From an uncultured bacterium (GTDB lineage: Bacteria; Actinomycetota; Coriobacteriia; Coriobacteriales; Coriobacteriaceae): a stretch of DNA of 11,451 nucleotides. The position numbers were made by a program, and so were the translations under genes. Location: positions 1-11,451 of the forward strand of contig CAJMOP010000061.1 of the NCBI GenBank assembly GCA_905215115.1. Reading direction: 5' to 3'. Shown piece by piece: positions 11,440 through 11,451 of this stretch. Each line of letters starts with the position of its first letter. The first letter of the stretch is position 1. The notes under the pieces were generated by a model. It worked only from the letters and a program-made list of their open reading frames with translations. It was not told the origin of the DNA and ran no database searches.

Positions 11440-11451
11440 GGGGTAAAATTA

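Overview
The window looks like chromosomal DNA from a high-GC, anaerobic gut actinobacterium of the Coriobacteriia, most likely Collinsella or a close relative. This is inferred from GC-rich codon use, strong AGGAGG-type ribosome sites, PTS and plant-glycoside genes, an oxygen-defence type iron domain, and many short palindromic repeats between genes. No marker gene was compared with a database.

Layout, left to right. (1) Positions 1-498: the first 20 codons of an unidentified minus-strand gene, then a leader region with a candidate 23-codon ORF, a possible minus-strand promoter and a palindromic repeat. (2) pyrE, plus strand, 499-1179, followed by a long double-hairpin element and several repeats. 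(3) A plus-strand gene (1557-2177) joining an XRE DNA-binding domain to a complete desulfoferrodoxin-like double iron domain. It faces, across a perfect 18-bp inverted repeat, a minus-strand sugar cluster. (4) That cluster has an RpiR/SIS regulator (2321-3175) downstream of a large 855-residue glycoside hydrolase (3218-5785). A divergent AraC-type regulator lies at 5902-6909. (5) A GH1 6-phospho-beta-glucosidase (7096-8544) and a free-standing glucose-type PTS EIIA (8696-9232) with its own promoter and a good terminator. (6) A small lipoprotein (9468-10025), followed by a second copy of the double-hairpin element, a REP-like pair and an array of six alternating palindromic half-sites. (7) A minus-strand HAD phosphatase of the phosphoglycolate phosphatase type (10502-11170), then a probable 3' remnant of another gene and an AT-rich inverted repeat at the right edge.

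Functionally, the middle of the window is a carbohydrate-use region. The large hydrolase probably removes a sugar from a glycoside under AraC and RpiR control. The GH1 enzyme splits 6-phospho-beta-glucosides delivered by a PTS, and EIIA passes phosphate to a membrane EIIBC that is not in the window. The most unusual protein is the XRE-desulfoferrodoxin fusion, a candidate superoxide- or redox-sensing regulator. The most unusual DNA is the repeat content. A two-hairpin element occurs at the 3' ends of pyrE and the lipoprotein gene with many compensatory base-pair changes. There is also a BIME-like array at 31-bp pitch, and a family of hairpins that keep a GGGAC loop while the stems vary.
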